From contig NZ_JSXI01000016.1 of the NCBI RefSeq assembly GCF_000803065.1, positions 186,001 to 250,000 of the forward strand: a stretch of DNA of 64,000 bases. The letters are read 5' to 3'. Under the pieces are notes generated by a model that searched no databases, was not told where the DNA came from, and saw nothing but the letters and a program-made list of their open reading frames with translations. The position numbers and the translations under genes were made by a program. Positions 18,548 to 28,273 of this stretch are shown in pieces. The stretch is from Sphingomonas sp. ERG5 (GTDB taxonomy: Bacteria; Pseudomonadota; Alphaproteobacteria; Sphingomonadales; Sphingomonadaceae). Positions within the stretch are counted from its first letter, which is position 1. The number at the start of each line of letters is the position of its first letter.

Positions 18548-19123
18548 ATGATCGTGATCGACAGCAGCGAAATCCTTGCCTTTGCCGATGATGCGGCATG
18601 GGAAGCATGGCTGGCCGATCATCATGCGGAGTCGAGCGGCGTCTGGCTGCTGATCGGCAAGAAGAGTTCCAAAAAAGCAGCGCTCGCGATCAGCGACGCG
18701 CTCGATGTCGCGCTTTGCCATGGCTGGATCGACAGCCAGCGCAAAGGATATGACGCGAACCATTATCTGCAGCGCTACTCGCCGCGCCGGTCGAAAAGCC
18801 CCTGGTCGAAACTCAATGTGGCGCGTGTCGAGGCGCTGAACGATGCCGGGCGCATGCGGCCGGGCGGATTGGCCGAGGTCGCTCTCGCGCAAGCGGATGG
18901 CCGCTGGGCGGTGGCGTATGAATCGCAGCGCATCGCGACGCTGCCGGATGATCTGTCCGCCGCGCTGAAGCTCGACGCACGCGCCAGTGCTGCGTACGAG
19001 CGGCTCGACCGGTCGGGACAATATGCCGTCGCCTTGCCGATCCTGAAAGCGACCACGCCCGCGGCCCGGGCAAGCCGGCTGGAGAAGCTGGTGGCGAAAC
19101 TCGCGGCGGATGCACCGGATTGA
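18548..19123 (+). CDS. YdeI/OmpD-associated family protein
   Basis: 191 residues. Family motifs visible: EAWLADHHAESSGVWLLIGKK near the start split by DDAAWEAW, ALDVALCHGWIDSQRKGYD, YLQRYSPRRSKSPWSKLN, GRWAVAYESQ and a C-terminal LPILKATTPAARASRLEKLV. The family (DUF1801/YdeI) is linked to bacteriocin or peptide resistance in some bacteria, but the chemistry is unknown. Cytoplasmic; no signal peptide. It stands alone on its strand before the TetR gene. Confidence 0.8.
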   Translation: MIVIDSSEILAFADDAAWEAWLADHHAESSGVWLLIGKKSSKKAALAISDALDVALCHGWIDSQRKGYDANHYLQRYSPRRSKSPWSKLNVARVEALNDAGRMRPGGLAEVALAQADGRWAVAYESQRIATLPDDLSAALKLDARASAAYERLDRSGQYAVALPILKATTPAARASRLEKLVAKLAADAPD

Positions 19124-19153
19124 CGCCTTGTAATCCGCGTGCCCAGTTCATAT

Positions 19154-19176
19154 AAACGAGTAAGCACTCACTCATT
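19154..19176. promoter_or_regulatory. Operator of the TetR regulator, copy 1
   Basis: Read on the minus strand it is AATGAGTGAG-N6-CTCGTTT. The same 17 defined bases with the same 6-base gap occur at 19773-19795 in front of the SDR gene, in the opposite orientation. It ends 9 bases before the TetR start, where autorepression would be expected. Confidence 0.65.
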
Positions 19177-19185
19177 GGATATGAA

Positions 19186-19758
19186 ATGGCCCGCCCGTTA
19201 AGCGAAGAAAAGCGCGATGCGATCCTGGTCGCGGCGACCGATGCGGTGGCCGCGCTGGGCACTGGCGCGCCGACCGCCAAGATCGCCAGGGCGGCCGGCG
19301 TCGCCGAGGGGACGTTGTTCACCTATTTCCCGACCAAGGACGACTTGCTCAACGCACTCTATCTTGAGCTCAAAAGCGATCTGCATGGCGCGATGATGAC
19401 GACCTATCCCGCATCTGGCGCGTTGCGCGAGCGCGGTCGTCATGTGTGGGACCGGTTCATCGACTGGGGCGTGGATCACGCCGCGAAAAGCAAGGCGATG
19501 CGCCAATTGTCAGTGTCCGATCGAATTTGCGCGGCAAGCCGGCAATCGGGAAACGCCGCGTTCGGCGACGCGGAGGCCCTGTTGAGGGATGCGATGGCGA
19601 TGGGGGCGCTCAAGGACCAGTCAATCGCCTTTGTCGGCGCGATCATGCAGGCGCTCGCCGAAACCACCGTGCAGTTCATCGAACAGGATCCCAAGGCACG
19701 CAGCCGGTACAAGCAGGCCGGGTTTGACGCGTTCTGGAGCGCGCTGACCAAGCCGTGA
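19186..19758 (+). CDS. TetR/AcrR family transcriptional regulator
   Basis: 190 residues. HTH: ARPLSEEKRDAILVAATDAV, TAKIARAAGVAEGTLFTYFPTKDDLLNAL. The remainder is the helical ligand-binding domain with no assignable effector. Its start is preceded, and the next gene is preceded, by nearly identical 23-bp sites in opposite orientation, so it most probably represses itself and the adjacent SDR gene. Family certain; the controlled pathway is presumably the metabolism of an alcohol or ketone handled by that dehydrogenase. Confidence 0.9.
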   Translation: MARPLSEEKRDAILVAATDAVAALGTGAPTAKIARAAGVAEGTLFTYFPTKDDLLNALYLELKSDLHGAMMTTYPASGALRERGRHVWDRFIDWGVDHAAKSKAMRQLSVSDRICAASRQSGNAAFGDAEALLRDAMAMGALKDQSIAFVGAIMQALAETTVQFIEQDPKARSRYKQAGFDAFWSALTKP

Positions 19759-19772
19759 TGTTTTGAAGATAA

Positions 19773-19795
19773 AATGAGTGAGCAAGCGCTCGTTT
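19773..19795. promoter_or_regulatory. Operator of the TetR regulator, copy 2, in front of the SDR gene
   Basis: AATGAGTGAG-N6-CTCGTTT, matching copy 1 at 17 of 17 defined positions. It covers an ATG at 19774, which argues that this ATG is not the SDR start and that translation begins at 19813. Confidence 0.65.
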
Positions 19796-19812
19796 CCATT
19801 GAAGGACGTATC

Positions 19813-20748
19813 ATGAAAGATTTTGGCATCGACGACATTCCCTCTCAGGCAGGGCGGCTCGCATTGATCACCGGTGCAACCGGCGGTCTGGGTTATGAGA
19901 CCGCACTGGCGTTGGCCGGTGCCGGCGCCGATGTGGTGCTGACCGGTCGCAATCCGACCAAGGGCGAAGTGGCGCTGAAGCAGATCCGCGCAATCCATCC
20001 GAATGCGACGCTCCGCTATATGGATCTGGATCTGTCCGACCTGAAAAAAGTGGCGGCGTTCACCACGCGCTTTTCGGGCGAGCATCAATCGCTCGACCTG
20101 CTGATCAACAATGCCGGCGTGATGATGCCCCCCGCTCGCAACATCACGGCGGACGGGTTCGAATTGCAGTTCGGCACCAACTATCTCGGACATTTCGCAC
20201 TGACCGGGCGGTTGTTGCCGCTGCTGTGCCGGGGCGATGCGCCCCGCGTCGTCAATCTCAGCAGCGGCGCGCATCGGTTGCAGGCGGCGATCCATTTCGA
20301 CGACCTGCAATGGGAGCGGCGCTACAAGCCGTGGCGGGCCTATGCCCAGTCCAAGCTCGCGATGATCCTGTTCGCCTTCGAGTTGCAGCGCCGCAGCGAC
20401 CGGCATGGATGCGGCCTGATGAGCAACGCAGCGCATCCGGGCTATGCCCGCACCGGGCTGCAGAGTTCGGGACCCGGGTTGGGCCGGACCGGCCCATCAC
20501 CGCTGCAACGGCTGAGCAGCGTGATGGAACCGTTCATGTCGCAGACGGCGGCGGCCGGGGCGCTGCCGACCCTGTTCGCGGCAACCGCGCCCGATGCGGT
20601 GCCCAAGGGCTATTATGGGCCGAAGGGGCCGTTCGAACTGACCGGGCGGGTCGGCAATGCGGTGGTGGGCAAGGAGGCACGAGATGAAACCGTGGCCGCC
20701 AGATTGTGGGAAGTATCGGAAGAGCTCACTGGCGTTCGCTTTCCCTGA
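19813..20748 (+). CDS. Short-chain dehydrogenase/reductase
   Basis: 311 residues from ATG 19813, which has GAAGGA 6 bases upstream; an in-frame ATG at 19774 lies inside the operator. Classical SDR elements: cofactor motif LITGATGGLGYETALALAG (TGxxxGxG), LDLLINNAGVMM (NNAG), VVNLSSGAHR (catalytic Ser), and YAQSKLAM (YxxxK). The length of over 300 residues resembles retinol dehydrogenase/WWOX-like SDRs. The arginine in TGRNPTKGE after strand 2 suggests NADP preference. Likely repressed by the adjacent TetR protein. Confidence 0.9.
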   Translation: MKDFGIDDIPSQAGRLALITGATGGLGYETALALAGAGADVVLTGRNPTKGEVALKQIRAIHPNATLRYMDLDLSDLKKVAAFTTRFSGEHQSLDLLINNAGVMMPPARNITADGFELQFGTNYLGHFALTGRLLPLLCRGDAPRVVNLSSGAHRLQAAIHFDDLQWERRYKPWRAYAQSKLAMILFAFELQRRSDRHGCGLMSNAAHPGYARTGLQSSGPGLGRTGPSPLQRLSSVMEPFMSQTAAAGALPTLFAATAPDAVPKGYYGPKGPFELTGRVGNAVVGKEARDETVAARLWEVSEELTGVRFP

Positions 20749-20768
20749 AACGGAGGCGAAGGAGCGGC

Positions 20769-22152
<1,384 letters not shown>

Positions 22153-22154
22153 GC

Positions 22155-22526
22155 ATGAAGATCGGTGAGCTTGCGCGTGCGGCGGGCATATCGACGTCGC
22201 GTATCCGCTTTTACGAGGACAAGGGCCTCATCCCGCCCGCGGCACGCGGCGCGAACGGCTATCGCGACTATCCCGCCGCGACGCTGGAAGGGCTGCGCAT
22301 GATCGTGCTCGCACAGTCGCTTGGCTTGTCGCTGGCGGAGATCAGGGCGAGCGCGCCCGCGGACGGTTCGCTGCCGAACTGCGCCGATGCGCGGGTGATC
22401 CTGAGCACCCGGCTGGCCGATATCGATGCTCATCTCGCCCGCCTGACCGCGATGCGCGCGCGGATCGTTGCGATGATGGATCATGAATTGCCGGCCGGAA
22501 CGATCGCCACCGCCTTGAAACGCTGA
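22155..22526 (+). CDS. MerR family transcriptional regulator
   Basis: 123 residues. N-terminal winged HTH: MKIGELARAAGISTSRIRFYEDKGLIPPAARGANGYRDY, in the MerR order (KIGELA, IRFYE, GLI, R.YRDY), then a coiled-coil helix about 75-112. No metal-binding Cys cluster is present (one Cys, in LPNCADAR), so an organic or redox signal is more likely than a metal. Divergent from the OYE gene, whose promoter has MerR architecture, so it is the likely activator of that gene. Confidence 0.9.
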   Translation: MKIGELARAAGISTSRIRFYEDKGLIPPAARGANGYRDYPAATLEGLRMIVLAQSLGLSLAEIRASAPADGSLPNCADARVILSTRLADIDAHLARLTAMRARIVAMMDHELPAGTIATALKR

Positions 22527-22628
22527 GCAGATCGCACGCGAGATTGCTTGCCGGAATGTCGGCATGGTATCCGCGCCAGCGCGCCGGTCGGGTGCGCCGT
22601 CCATCAACTTACTTCAGGGCCGTCCGCG

Positions 22629-23771
22629 ATGAATCCGCTTTATGCCTCGCTCGGCACCACCATCTTCGAAATCATGTCGGCGCGCGCCCGTGCGACCGGC
22701 GCGATCAATCTCGGACAGGGCTTTCCCGACGGGCGTGGGCCGGAGGATGTGCTGGCCGAGGCGGCGCGTGCGCTGATCGAGGAATCGAACCAATATCCGC
22801 CGATGCTCGGCATTCCCGCGCTGCGTGAGGCCGTCGCGGCACATTATGCCGTGCATCAGGGGCTCGACCTCATACCGGCCGAGGTGATCGTCACCTCGGG
22901 CGCGACCGAGGCGCTGGCCGCGACGATTTTCGCGCTGATCTCGCCGGGCGACGAAGTGGTGATGTTCCAGCCGCTCTATGATGCCTATTGGCCGCTGGTC
23001 GTGCGCGCCGGCGGCGTGCCGAAGCTGGTTGGGCTGGAGCCGCCCGAATGGCGCATCACCGCCGAAGCGCTGTCGGCGGTCGTAAGCACGCGCACGAAGC
23101 TGGTGATCCTCAATTCGCCGCTTAATCCGACCGCGACCATGGCGTCCAACGCCGAACTGGCCTTGCTCGCCGATTTCTGCGTCGCGCATGATGCGATCGC
23201 GATCTGCGACGAGGTGTGGGAGCATGTCGTGTTCGACGGTGGCGTGCATCGCTCGCTGATCGGCTTTCCGGGCATGCGCGAACGCACGGTCAAGATCGGT
23301 TCGGCGGGCAAGATTTTCTCGCTCACCGGGTGGAAGGTCGGCTGGATGTGCGCCGCTCCGCCGCTGGCGGCGGTGCTGGCCAAGGCGCATCAATTCCTGA
23401 CCTTCACCACACCACCCAATCTCCAGGCCGCCGCCGCTTTTGGACTGGCCAGGGATGTCCGTTATTTCGAGGAAATGCGCGCCGCGTTCCAGCGCTCGCG
23501 CGACCGGCTGGCGGCGGGATTGACCGGCCTTGGCTATGCCGTGCTGCCAAGTGCGGCGACCTATTTCCTGTCTATCGATCTCAGCCGCTCGGGCGTCGAT
23601 ATGGGGGATGTCGCATTCTGCGAATGGCTGGTCGAAGAGGCGGGCGTCGCCTCGATCCCGGTCTCGGCATTCTATGTCGAGGCGCCGGTGACCAATGTCG
23701 TGCGGCTGTGCTTCGCCAAGGCCGATGCGACGCTCGACGAAGCGCTGGAGCGGATGCGGGTGCGGCCTTGA
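22629..23771 (+). CDS. Class I/II PLP aminotransferase, methionine/kynurenine-type
   Basis: 380 residues from ATG 22629, matching the normal family start (MNPLYASLGTTIFEIMS); an upstream in-frame ATG lacks homology. PLP fold: INLGQGFPDG, SGATEALAATIFAL, LNSPLNPTATMAS, AICDEVWEHVVFDG, and the Schiff-base Lys in IGSAGKIFSLTGWKVGW. The motif set resembles YbdL/kynurenine aminotransferases. With the methionine salvage genes 2.3 kb away it could act as the transaminase of 2-keto-4-methylthiobutyrate. This substrate assignment is inferred. Confidence 0.85.
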   Translation: MNPLYASLGTTIFEIMSARARATGAINLGQGFPDGRGPEDVLAEAARALIEESNQYPPMLGIPALREAVAAHYAVHQGLDLIPAEVIVTSGATEALAATIFALISPGDEVVMFQPLYDAYWPLVVRAGGVPKLVGLEPPEWRITAEALSAVVSTRTKLVILNSPLNPTATMASNAELALLADFCVAHDAIAICDEVWEHVVFDGGVHRSLIGFPGMRERTVKIGSAGKIFSLTGWKVGWMCAAPPLAAVLAKAHQFLTFTTPPNLQAAAAFGLARDVRYFEEMRAAFQRSRDRLAAGLTGLGYAVLPSAATYFLSIDLSRSGVDMGDVAFCEWLVEEAGVASIPVSAFYVEAPVTNVVRLCFAKADATLDEALERMRVRP

Positions 23772-23781
23772 TGCTGTGCGC

Positions 23782-24612
23782 TCACCCGGCCATGCGCGGC
23801 AGCCACATCCCCATAAAGGCGCCGAAGATGCCGATAGCGACCCCGGCGGTGAGCACGAACAACAGCCCCGCCATCGCGAACTTGCCGGTCACGCCGCCTC
23901 GATCCTGCGCGCGCAGATAGAGTTCGAGCACCACCAGCGGCACCAGATAGCAGCCATAGGCCCAGAAGCGGACGAACGGACCGTCGAACCCCTTCCCACC
24001 GATCCCGACCGGGCCGTTATTGACGATGATCCACAGCATCAGCCCGACGCGGAAGAACCACACCCCGCTAACCAGGATGAAGGTGCGGAGCGCCCAGCGG
24101 CGATGCACGGCGATCTTGCGAGCGAGCGCGTAGCGCCAGGCCAGTGCCGCGCAGGCCAGGATCAGGGCGGCGTTGATGCTGATCCCGAAGCGCATCGAAA
24201 AGCCGCCGGCCGTGCCGCGCGTCCACACCATATATAATCCGGTCAGGCTCATCACGATCGCGGTCAGAATGTACAGCCGCCCGTTCCAGCGATGAAAGGG
24301 CAGGGCGCGGGCGCGAAGATACGGCACCAGTTGTAGCGGCCCGCCGACAGTGATGATGATCGCGAGCAGCAGGTGCGCGGCAAGCGCGACATTGCCGATC
24401 GTGCCGCCTGCGACATAGCCGCCGACCAGCACATCGTTCCATTTCTGGAAATTCCCCACCGTCGCGGCACCGCCGTAGAAGCTGGCGATATAGGCGACGA
24501 ACAGCCATTGTCCGATGACCGCCGTCGCATACCAGAAAATCGCCGACGCCTTGAGCGCCCTCGTCGCCGCGGATCGCAATGCCGTTGAACCGGCCGCAAC
24601 AGTTTTGTCCAT
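23782..24612 (-). CDS. DUF2306 multi-pass membrane protein
   Basis: 276 residues. About seven transmembrane helices: FWYATAVIGQWLFVAYIA, LAAHLLLAIIITVGGPLQL, LYILTAIVMSLTGLYMVW, NAALILACAALAWRYA, FILVSGVWFFRVGLMLW, AYGCYLVPLVVLELYL and MAGLLFVLTAGVAIGIFGA. Motifs PLQLVPYLR...RWNGRLYI and HRRWALRTF are typical of DUF2306. Function unknown; some relatives are thought to carry heme or be stress-linked. Divergent from the AraC regulator, so possibly its target. Confidence 0.8.
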   Translation of the reverse strand: MDKTVAAGSTALRSAATRALKASAIFWYATAVIGQWLFVAYIASFYGGAATVGNFQKWNDVLVGGYVAGGTIGNVALAAHLLLAIIITVGGPLQLVPYLRARALPFHRWNGRLYILTAIVMSLTGLYMVWTRGTAGGFSMRFGISINAALILACAALAWRYALARKIAVHRRWALRTFILVSGVWFFRVGLMLWIIVNNGPVGIGGKGFDGPFVRFWAYGCYLVPLVVLELYLRAQDRGGVTGKFAMAGLLFVLTAGVAIGIFGAFMGMWLPRMAG

Positions 24613-24726
24613 CCTTGTCCCTCCGGACGCCCCTTCTGGTTCTCGTCCGGCGATAGAGCGGCTATGACCTCCGGCACATGACCGTGAAGATCAAAAACCT
24701 GACTTTCGGCTCGCAGGAGCGTCCCG

Positions 24727-25740
24727 GTGGCTGAGCCCACGGTGTCGGCCGGCTATGCGGACAATCTGCTGCAGTTCGCGGTGTCGAGAGGCGCTGACCG
24801 GCAGCAGCTTTGCGACCTGTCGGCGATCGATCCCGGCGATCTGTCCGACCCGGACAATCGCGTACCGCTCACGCAGTACGTCGCGCTGATGCGTGCCGCC
24901 AAGCAGCTGTGCGACGCGCCCGCTTTGGCGCTCGAGCTCGGTGCGGAGAAGGACTTCAAGGAAATCTCGGTCGTCGGCCTGATCTGCTACGCCGCGCCGA
25001 CCATGGGCGAGGCCTTTGCCGAACTGAGCCGTTATGCCCGACTCGCGGCCGAAGTCGATCTGCCCGGGGTTGGCGGGCGGTTCGAGCTGGCCTGGATCGA
25101 CGGGGAGCTATGGATGGTCGACCGGCGGTCCGACCCGAACAGCTTTCCGGAGATGACCGAAGCGACCTGGTCGCGGTTCATCTGCGAAACCGCGCGCCAT
25201 TTCCCCGACGCCCCTTTCGCCAAGGCAGTGCATGTCACGCATCCCGCGCCGGACTATCGCGCCGATTATGATCGTATCCTGAAGGCGTCGGTCACCTTCG
25301 ACAGCGACAGGAACGCGATCATGATCGACCCGTCCTGGCTGTCGATCGAACTGCATCAGCCCAATCGCTATGTCTTCGGGGTGCTCAGCGAGCATGCCGA
25401 CCGGTTGCTCAAAAACCTTGAGAACGCGCAAACGATGCGGGGGCGGGTCGAAAGCCTGTTGATCCCGATACTGCACCGGGGCGATGTCGGCATGGATGAT
25501 GTCGCCGGGCAGATGAAGCTCAGCCGTCAGTCGCTCTACCGCCGGCTGAAGGACGAAGGCGTCAGTTATGAGGCGTTGGTCGACGATCTGCGCCACCGCA
25601 TGGCGCTGCATTATCTGAGTGGCGGGAAGACCTCAGTGAACGAGACGGGGTATCTGGTCGGCTTTTCCGATCCGAGTTCCTTCTCACGGGCGTTCAAGCG
25701 CTGGACGGGCACGAGTCCGCGCGGATGGAAAGCGCGCTAG
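24727..25740 (+). CDS. AraC family transcriptional regulator (OruR/ArgR-like N-terminal domain)
   Basis: 337 residues, GTG start with AGGAG 7 bases upstream. Residues about 20-205 form the Arabinose_bd-type domain (VPLTQYVALMRAAKQL, LGLICYAAPT-like FKEISVVGLICYAAPT). Residues 230-337 are the double HTH: MDDVAGQMKLSRQSLYRRLKDEG, MALHYLSGG, VNETGYLVGFSDPSSFSRAFKRWTGTSPR. Divergent from DUF2306 with a 114-base spacer. Ligand unknown. The stop overlaps the tail of the next gene on the other strand by four bases. Confidence 0.92.
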   Translation: MAEPTVSAGYADNLLQFAVSRGADRQQLCDLSAIDPGDLSDPDNRVPLTQYVALMRAAKQLCDAPALALELGAEKDFKEISVVGLICYAAPTMGEAFAELSRYARLAAEVDLPGVGGRFELAWIDGELWMVDRRSDPNSFPEMTEATWSRFICETARHFPDAPFAKAVHVTHPAPDYRADYDRILKASVTFDSDRNAIMIDPSWLSIELHQPNRYVFGVLSEHADRLLKNLENAQTMRGRVESLLIPILHRGDVGMDDVAGQMKLSRQSLYRRLKDEGVSYEALVDDLRHRMALHYLSGGKTSVNETGYLVGFSDPSSFSRAFKRWTGTSPRGWKAR

Positions 25741-26030
25741 TCAGCCTCACCATTTCGACGGCGTCCAAGCAGCGTGCGCATGCGCCGGCGTAGCATTGGG
25801 AGCGCCAGCACGATGGCATAGGCAACCCCGACGCAGGCCATGCTGGTTCTCAGCGCGGCGTCTTTCCCTTCGCCGCATTCCCGAGCGGTGATCTCCATCG
25901 TGCAATCGCCCATCACCGCGATCATAAACACTATAAAGGCGATCGGCAGGAAGCAGATGGTGATGAAGAGAAAGCGTTTATGCTTCCCATCGACCTGGTT
26001 CTTTGCGTTGTTCATGCGGCCATCTAGCAT
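25737..26030 (-). CDS. Small two-helix membrane protein
   Basis: 97 residues. Two transmembrane segments (LFITICFLPIAFIVFMIAVM and TSMACVGVAYAIVLALPM) with Cys residues in the loop (GDCTMEITARECGEGK) and an Arg-rich C-terminus (RRRMRTLLGRRR), which suggests the tail stays in the cytoplasm. Start could be ATG 26030 or 26015. Tail-to-tail overlap of four bases with the AraC gene. No homologue recognised; no operon partner. Confidence 0.55.
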   Translation of the reverse strand: MLDGRMNNAKNQVDGKHKRFLFITICFLPIAFIVFMIAVMGDCTMEITARECGEGKDAALRTSMACVGVAYAIVLALPMLRRRMRTLLGRRRNGEAD

Positions 26031-26068
26031 CTTCTTGACGGCGGTCGCATCAGCAGGAAGGTTGAAGG

Positions 26069-27100
26069 CTAAACCCGATCGAGCAGCCCCCGCTCAGTCA
26101 GATACCCAGTCACCAATCGCGCGGGCGTGACATCGAACGCCGGGTTGGCGGCAGTCGAGGCCGTCACCCGGATGCTCCCGCCTTCGCCCGAAACATGCGT
26201 CACTTCGTCGCCGGAGCGTTCCTCGATCGGTACGTCGGCGCCGGTCGCGGTGTCGGCATCGAAGGTCGTATAGGGCAAGGCGACATAGAAAGGCACGCCG
26301 GTGTCCTTCGCCGCCAGCGCCTTCAGATAGGTGCCAATCTTGTTGCAGACATCGCCGTTCGCGGTCACCCGGTCAGTGCCGACGATCACCGCATCGACCT
26401 GGCCCGTCATCATCAGGTGCCCGCCGGCATTGTCGACAATCACCGTGTGCGGCACGCCATGCCCGGCCAGCTCGAACGCGGTGAGCAGTGCGCCCTGGTT
26501 GCGCGGGCGCGTCTCATCGACCCAGACATGCACTGGAATGCCGGCGTCATGCGCGAGATAGATCGGCGCGGTCGCGGTGCCGTAATCGACCGTCGCCAGC
26601 CAGCCGGCATTGCAATGCGTCAGGATGTTGAGCGGACGATCAGGATGCTGCGCATGTAACGTGCGGAACAGCGCGAGGCCATGTTCGCCGATCGCGCGGT
26701 TCAACTCGACATCCTCGTCACAGATCGCATCGGCCCGTGCAAAGGCGGCGGCGGCGCGATCGGCGGCGGGCAGGGTGCGCACCGCCTCGACCACCTTGTC
26801 GAGCGCCCAGCGCAGATTGACTGCCGTCGGCCGCGACGCGAGCAACAGCCGATAGGCCCGATCAAGTGCCGCGTCGGACCCATCCTCGGCCAGCGCCATC
26901 GCCAGACCATAGGCGGCGGTCGCGCCGATCAGCGGCGCGCCACGCGTCCACATCTCGCGGATCGCGCGTTCGGCTTCTTCGGCGTTGCGCAATTCGACCC
27001 AATTGACGGTCCAGGGCAAGTCGCGCTGGTCCATGATCCGCGCGCCGCGCCCATCGGCGGTGCGCGTGATCGAGCGCTGGTGCGTGCCGTGCAGCTTCAT
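26069..27100 (-). CDS. mtnA: S-methyl-5-thioribose-1-phosphate isomerase
   Basis: 343 residues, normal length. Isomerises MTR-1-P to methylthioribulose-1-P in methionine salvage. Diagnostic segments: IREMWTRGAPLIGATAAYGLA, ILTHCNAGWLATVDYGTA (catalytic Cys), VDNAGGHLMM, VDAVIVGTDRVTANGDVCNKIG (catalytic Asp), IPIEERSG-like VPIEERSGDEV, and FDVTPARLVTGYLTERG. Last gene of the leftward mtnB-D-C-A run; its ATG overlaps the mtnC stop by four bases. Confidence 0.95.
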   Translation of the reverse strand: MKLHGTHQRSITRTADGRGARIMDQRDLPWTVNWVELRNAEEAERAIREMWTRGAPLIGATAAYGLAMALAEDGSDAALDRAYRLLLASRPTAVNLRWALDKVVEAVRTLPAADRAAAAFARADAICDEDVELNRAIGEHGLALFRTLHAQHPDRPLNILTHCNAGWLATVDYGTATAPIYLAHDAGIPVHVWVDETRPRNQGALLTAFELAGHGVPHTVIVDNAGGHLMMTGQVDAVIVGTDRVTANGDVCNKIGTYLKALAAKDTGVPFYVALPYTTFDADTATGADVPIEERSGDEVTHVSGEGGSIRVTASTAANPAFDVTPARLVTGYLTERGLLDRV

Positions 27101-27729
27101 GCGCTCACCTCATCGAACGTGGCGATATCGCCCGCGCCGCCGGTCCGGTCGATCAGCAGCGCTTCCATCCCGGCGGCGCGGGCGGCGGCGATCTCTTCGG
27201 GCGTGTCTGACAGGAACAGGATGTCAGCCGGCGCTTCGCCGATCGCCGCGGCGATTGCGGTATAGGAAGCCGCTTCGCGCTTCGGTCCGGTGGTCGTGTC
27301 GAAATAGCCGGAGAAGAGCGGCGTCAGATCGCCCGCGTCGCTATGGCCGAAAAGCAACGCCTGCGCCGCGATCGAGCCAGACGAGAAGACATGAAGGGCC
27401 ACGCCCGCCTCATGCCAGCGGCGCAGCGCCGCGACCGCGTCGGGATAGACATGGCCGGTGAACCCGCCCGATTTATATCCATCGGCCCAGATCATCCCCT
27501 GCAGCGTCTTGAGTGGCGTCGCCTTGCGATCTTCATCGATCCAACGGATCAGGGTGGCGACCGGATCACTCGCCTCGATCGCCTCGACGTCGGCCAGGAT
27601 CGGCGCGGCTTCTGCCGGATGGGCCGCGACCCAGTCCGCCAGCCGTGCCCGCGCGTAGGGAAACAGCACATCGGCGACGAAGGCGATGCTCGACGTCGTG
27701 CCCTCGATATCGGTGACGATCGCCTTCAT
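27097..27729 (-). CDS. mtnC: Acireductone synthase (enolase-phosphatase E1)
   Basis: 210 residues from ATG 27729. HAD-family enzyme beginning AIVTDIEGTTSSIAFVADVLF, with the nucleophile Asp and DxE variant typical of MtnC. Also KTLQGMIWADGYKSG, HVFSSGSIAAQALLFGHS (HAD motif II) and DILFLSDTPEEIAAARAAGM (motif IV). Enolises and dephosphorylates 2,3-diketo-5-methylthiopentyl-1-P to acireductone. One base separates it from mtnD, and it overlaps mtnA by four. Confidence 0.95.
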   Translation of the reverse strand: MKAIVTDIEGTTSSIAFVADVLFPYARARLADWVAAHPAEAAPILADVEAIEASDPVATLIRWIDEDRKATPLKTLQGMIWADGYKSGGFTGHVYPDAVAALRRWHEAGVALHVFSSGSIAAQALLFGHSDAGDLTPLFSGYFDTTTGPKREAASYTAIAAAIGEAPADILFLSDTPEEIAAARAAGMEALLIDRTGGAGDIATFDEVSA

Positions 27730-27730
27730 G

Positions 27731-28273
27731 TCAGGCGGTAACGGGCTCGTGACGTGGAAAGCGGTCCGCGATATCGCTGCCGGTAAAGCGCGCGACCCAG
27801 CCATCGGGGTTCACGAACAGCCGGATCGCGGTGAAGTTCGGCGTCGGGCCCATGTCGAACCAGTGACGCATGCCGGCAGGGACCGAGATCAGATCGCCTT
27901 TGGTGCACAGCATGTTGAACACCCGGCCGCCCTCATGCAGCGTGAACAGCCCTTCGCCATCGACGAAGAAGCGCACTTCATCCTCGCCATGGGTATGTTC
28001 GGCGAGGAACTTGCCGCGCAGTGTGGCGCGATCGGGATGATCGGGCGCGAGCGCGACGACATCGACCGACTGGTATCCCGCCTCCGCCTTCAAGGCCTCG
28101 ATCTCGGGTGCGTAGACTTGCAGGATCGTGTCGGCGGTCACCGCCTCGCGCGTCGGCCAGCGTTCGAACCGCACGCCGATCGTCTCCAGCGCGGCGGCGA
28201 TCGTCGCCACGTCGCGGGTATCGATCAACGCCGCTGTGCCATCGTTTTCATTGAAGATCTGCAACCGGCTCAT
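27731..28273 (-). CDS. mtnD: Acireductone dioxygenase
   Basis: 180 residues from ATG 28273, overlapping the mtnB stop by four bases (ATGA). Cupin with the metal set HTHGEDEVRFF (HxHx4E) and a later His in GMRHWFDMGP. The Fe form gives 2-keto-4-methylthiobutyrate and formate, the Ni form gives CO; the sequence does not tell which metal is bound. Typical start MSRLQIFNEND. Operon position is correct for the pathway. Confidence 0.95.
   Translation of the reverse strand: MSRLQIFNENDGTAALIDTRDVATIAAALETIGVRFERWPTREAVTADTILQVYAPEIEALKAEAGYQSVDVVALAPDHPDRATLRGKFLAEHTHGEDEVRFFVDGEGLFTLHEGGRVFNMLCTKGDLISVPAGMRHWFDMGPTPNFTAIRLFVNPDGWVARFTGSDIADRFPRHEPVTA

Noticed and set aside
19774-19812. Upstream ATG for the SDR gene
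   Set aside because: It lies inside the predicted operator, while ATG 19813 has GAAGGA at proper distance.
22548-22628. 27-codon N-terminal extension of the aminotransferase
   Set aside because: Family similarity begins at MNPLYASLG (22629), and the upstream codons show no homology.
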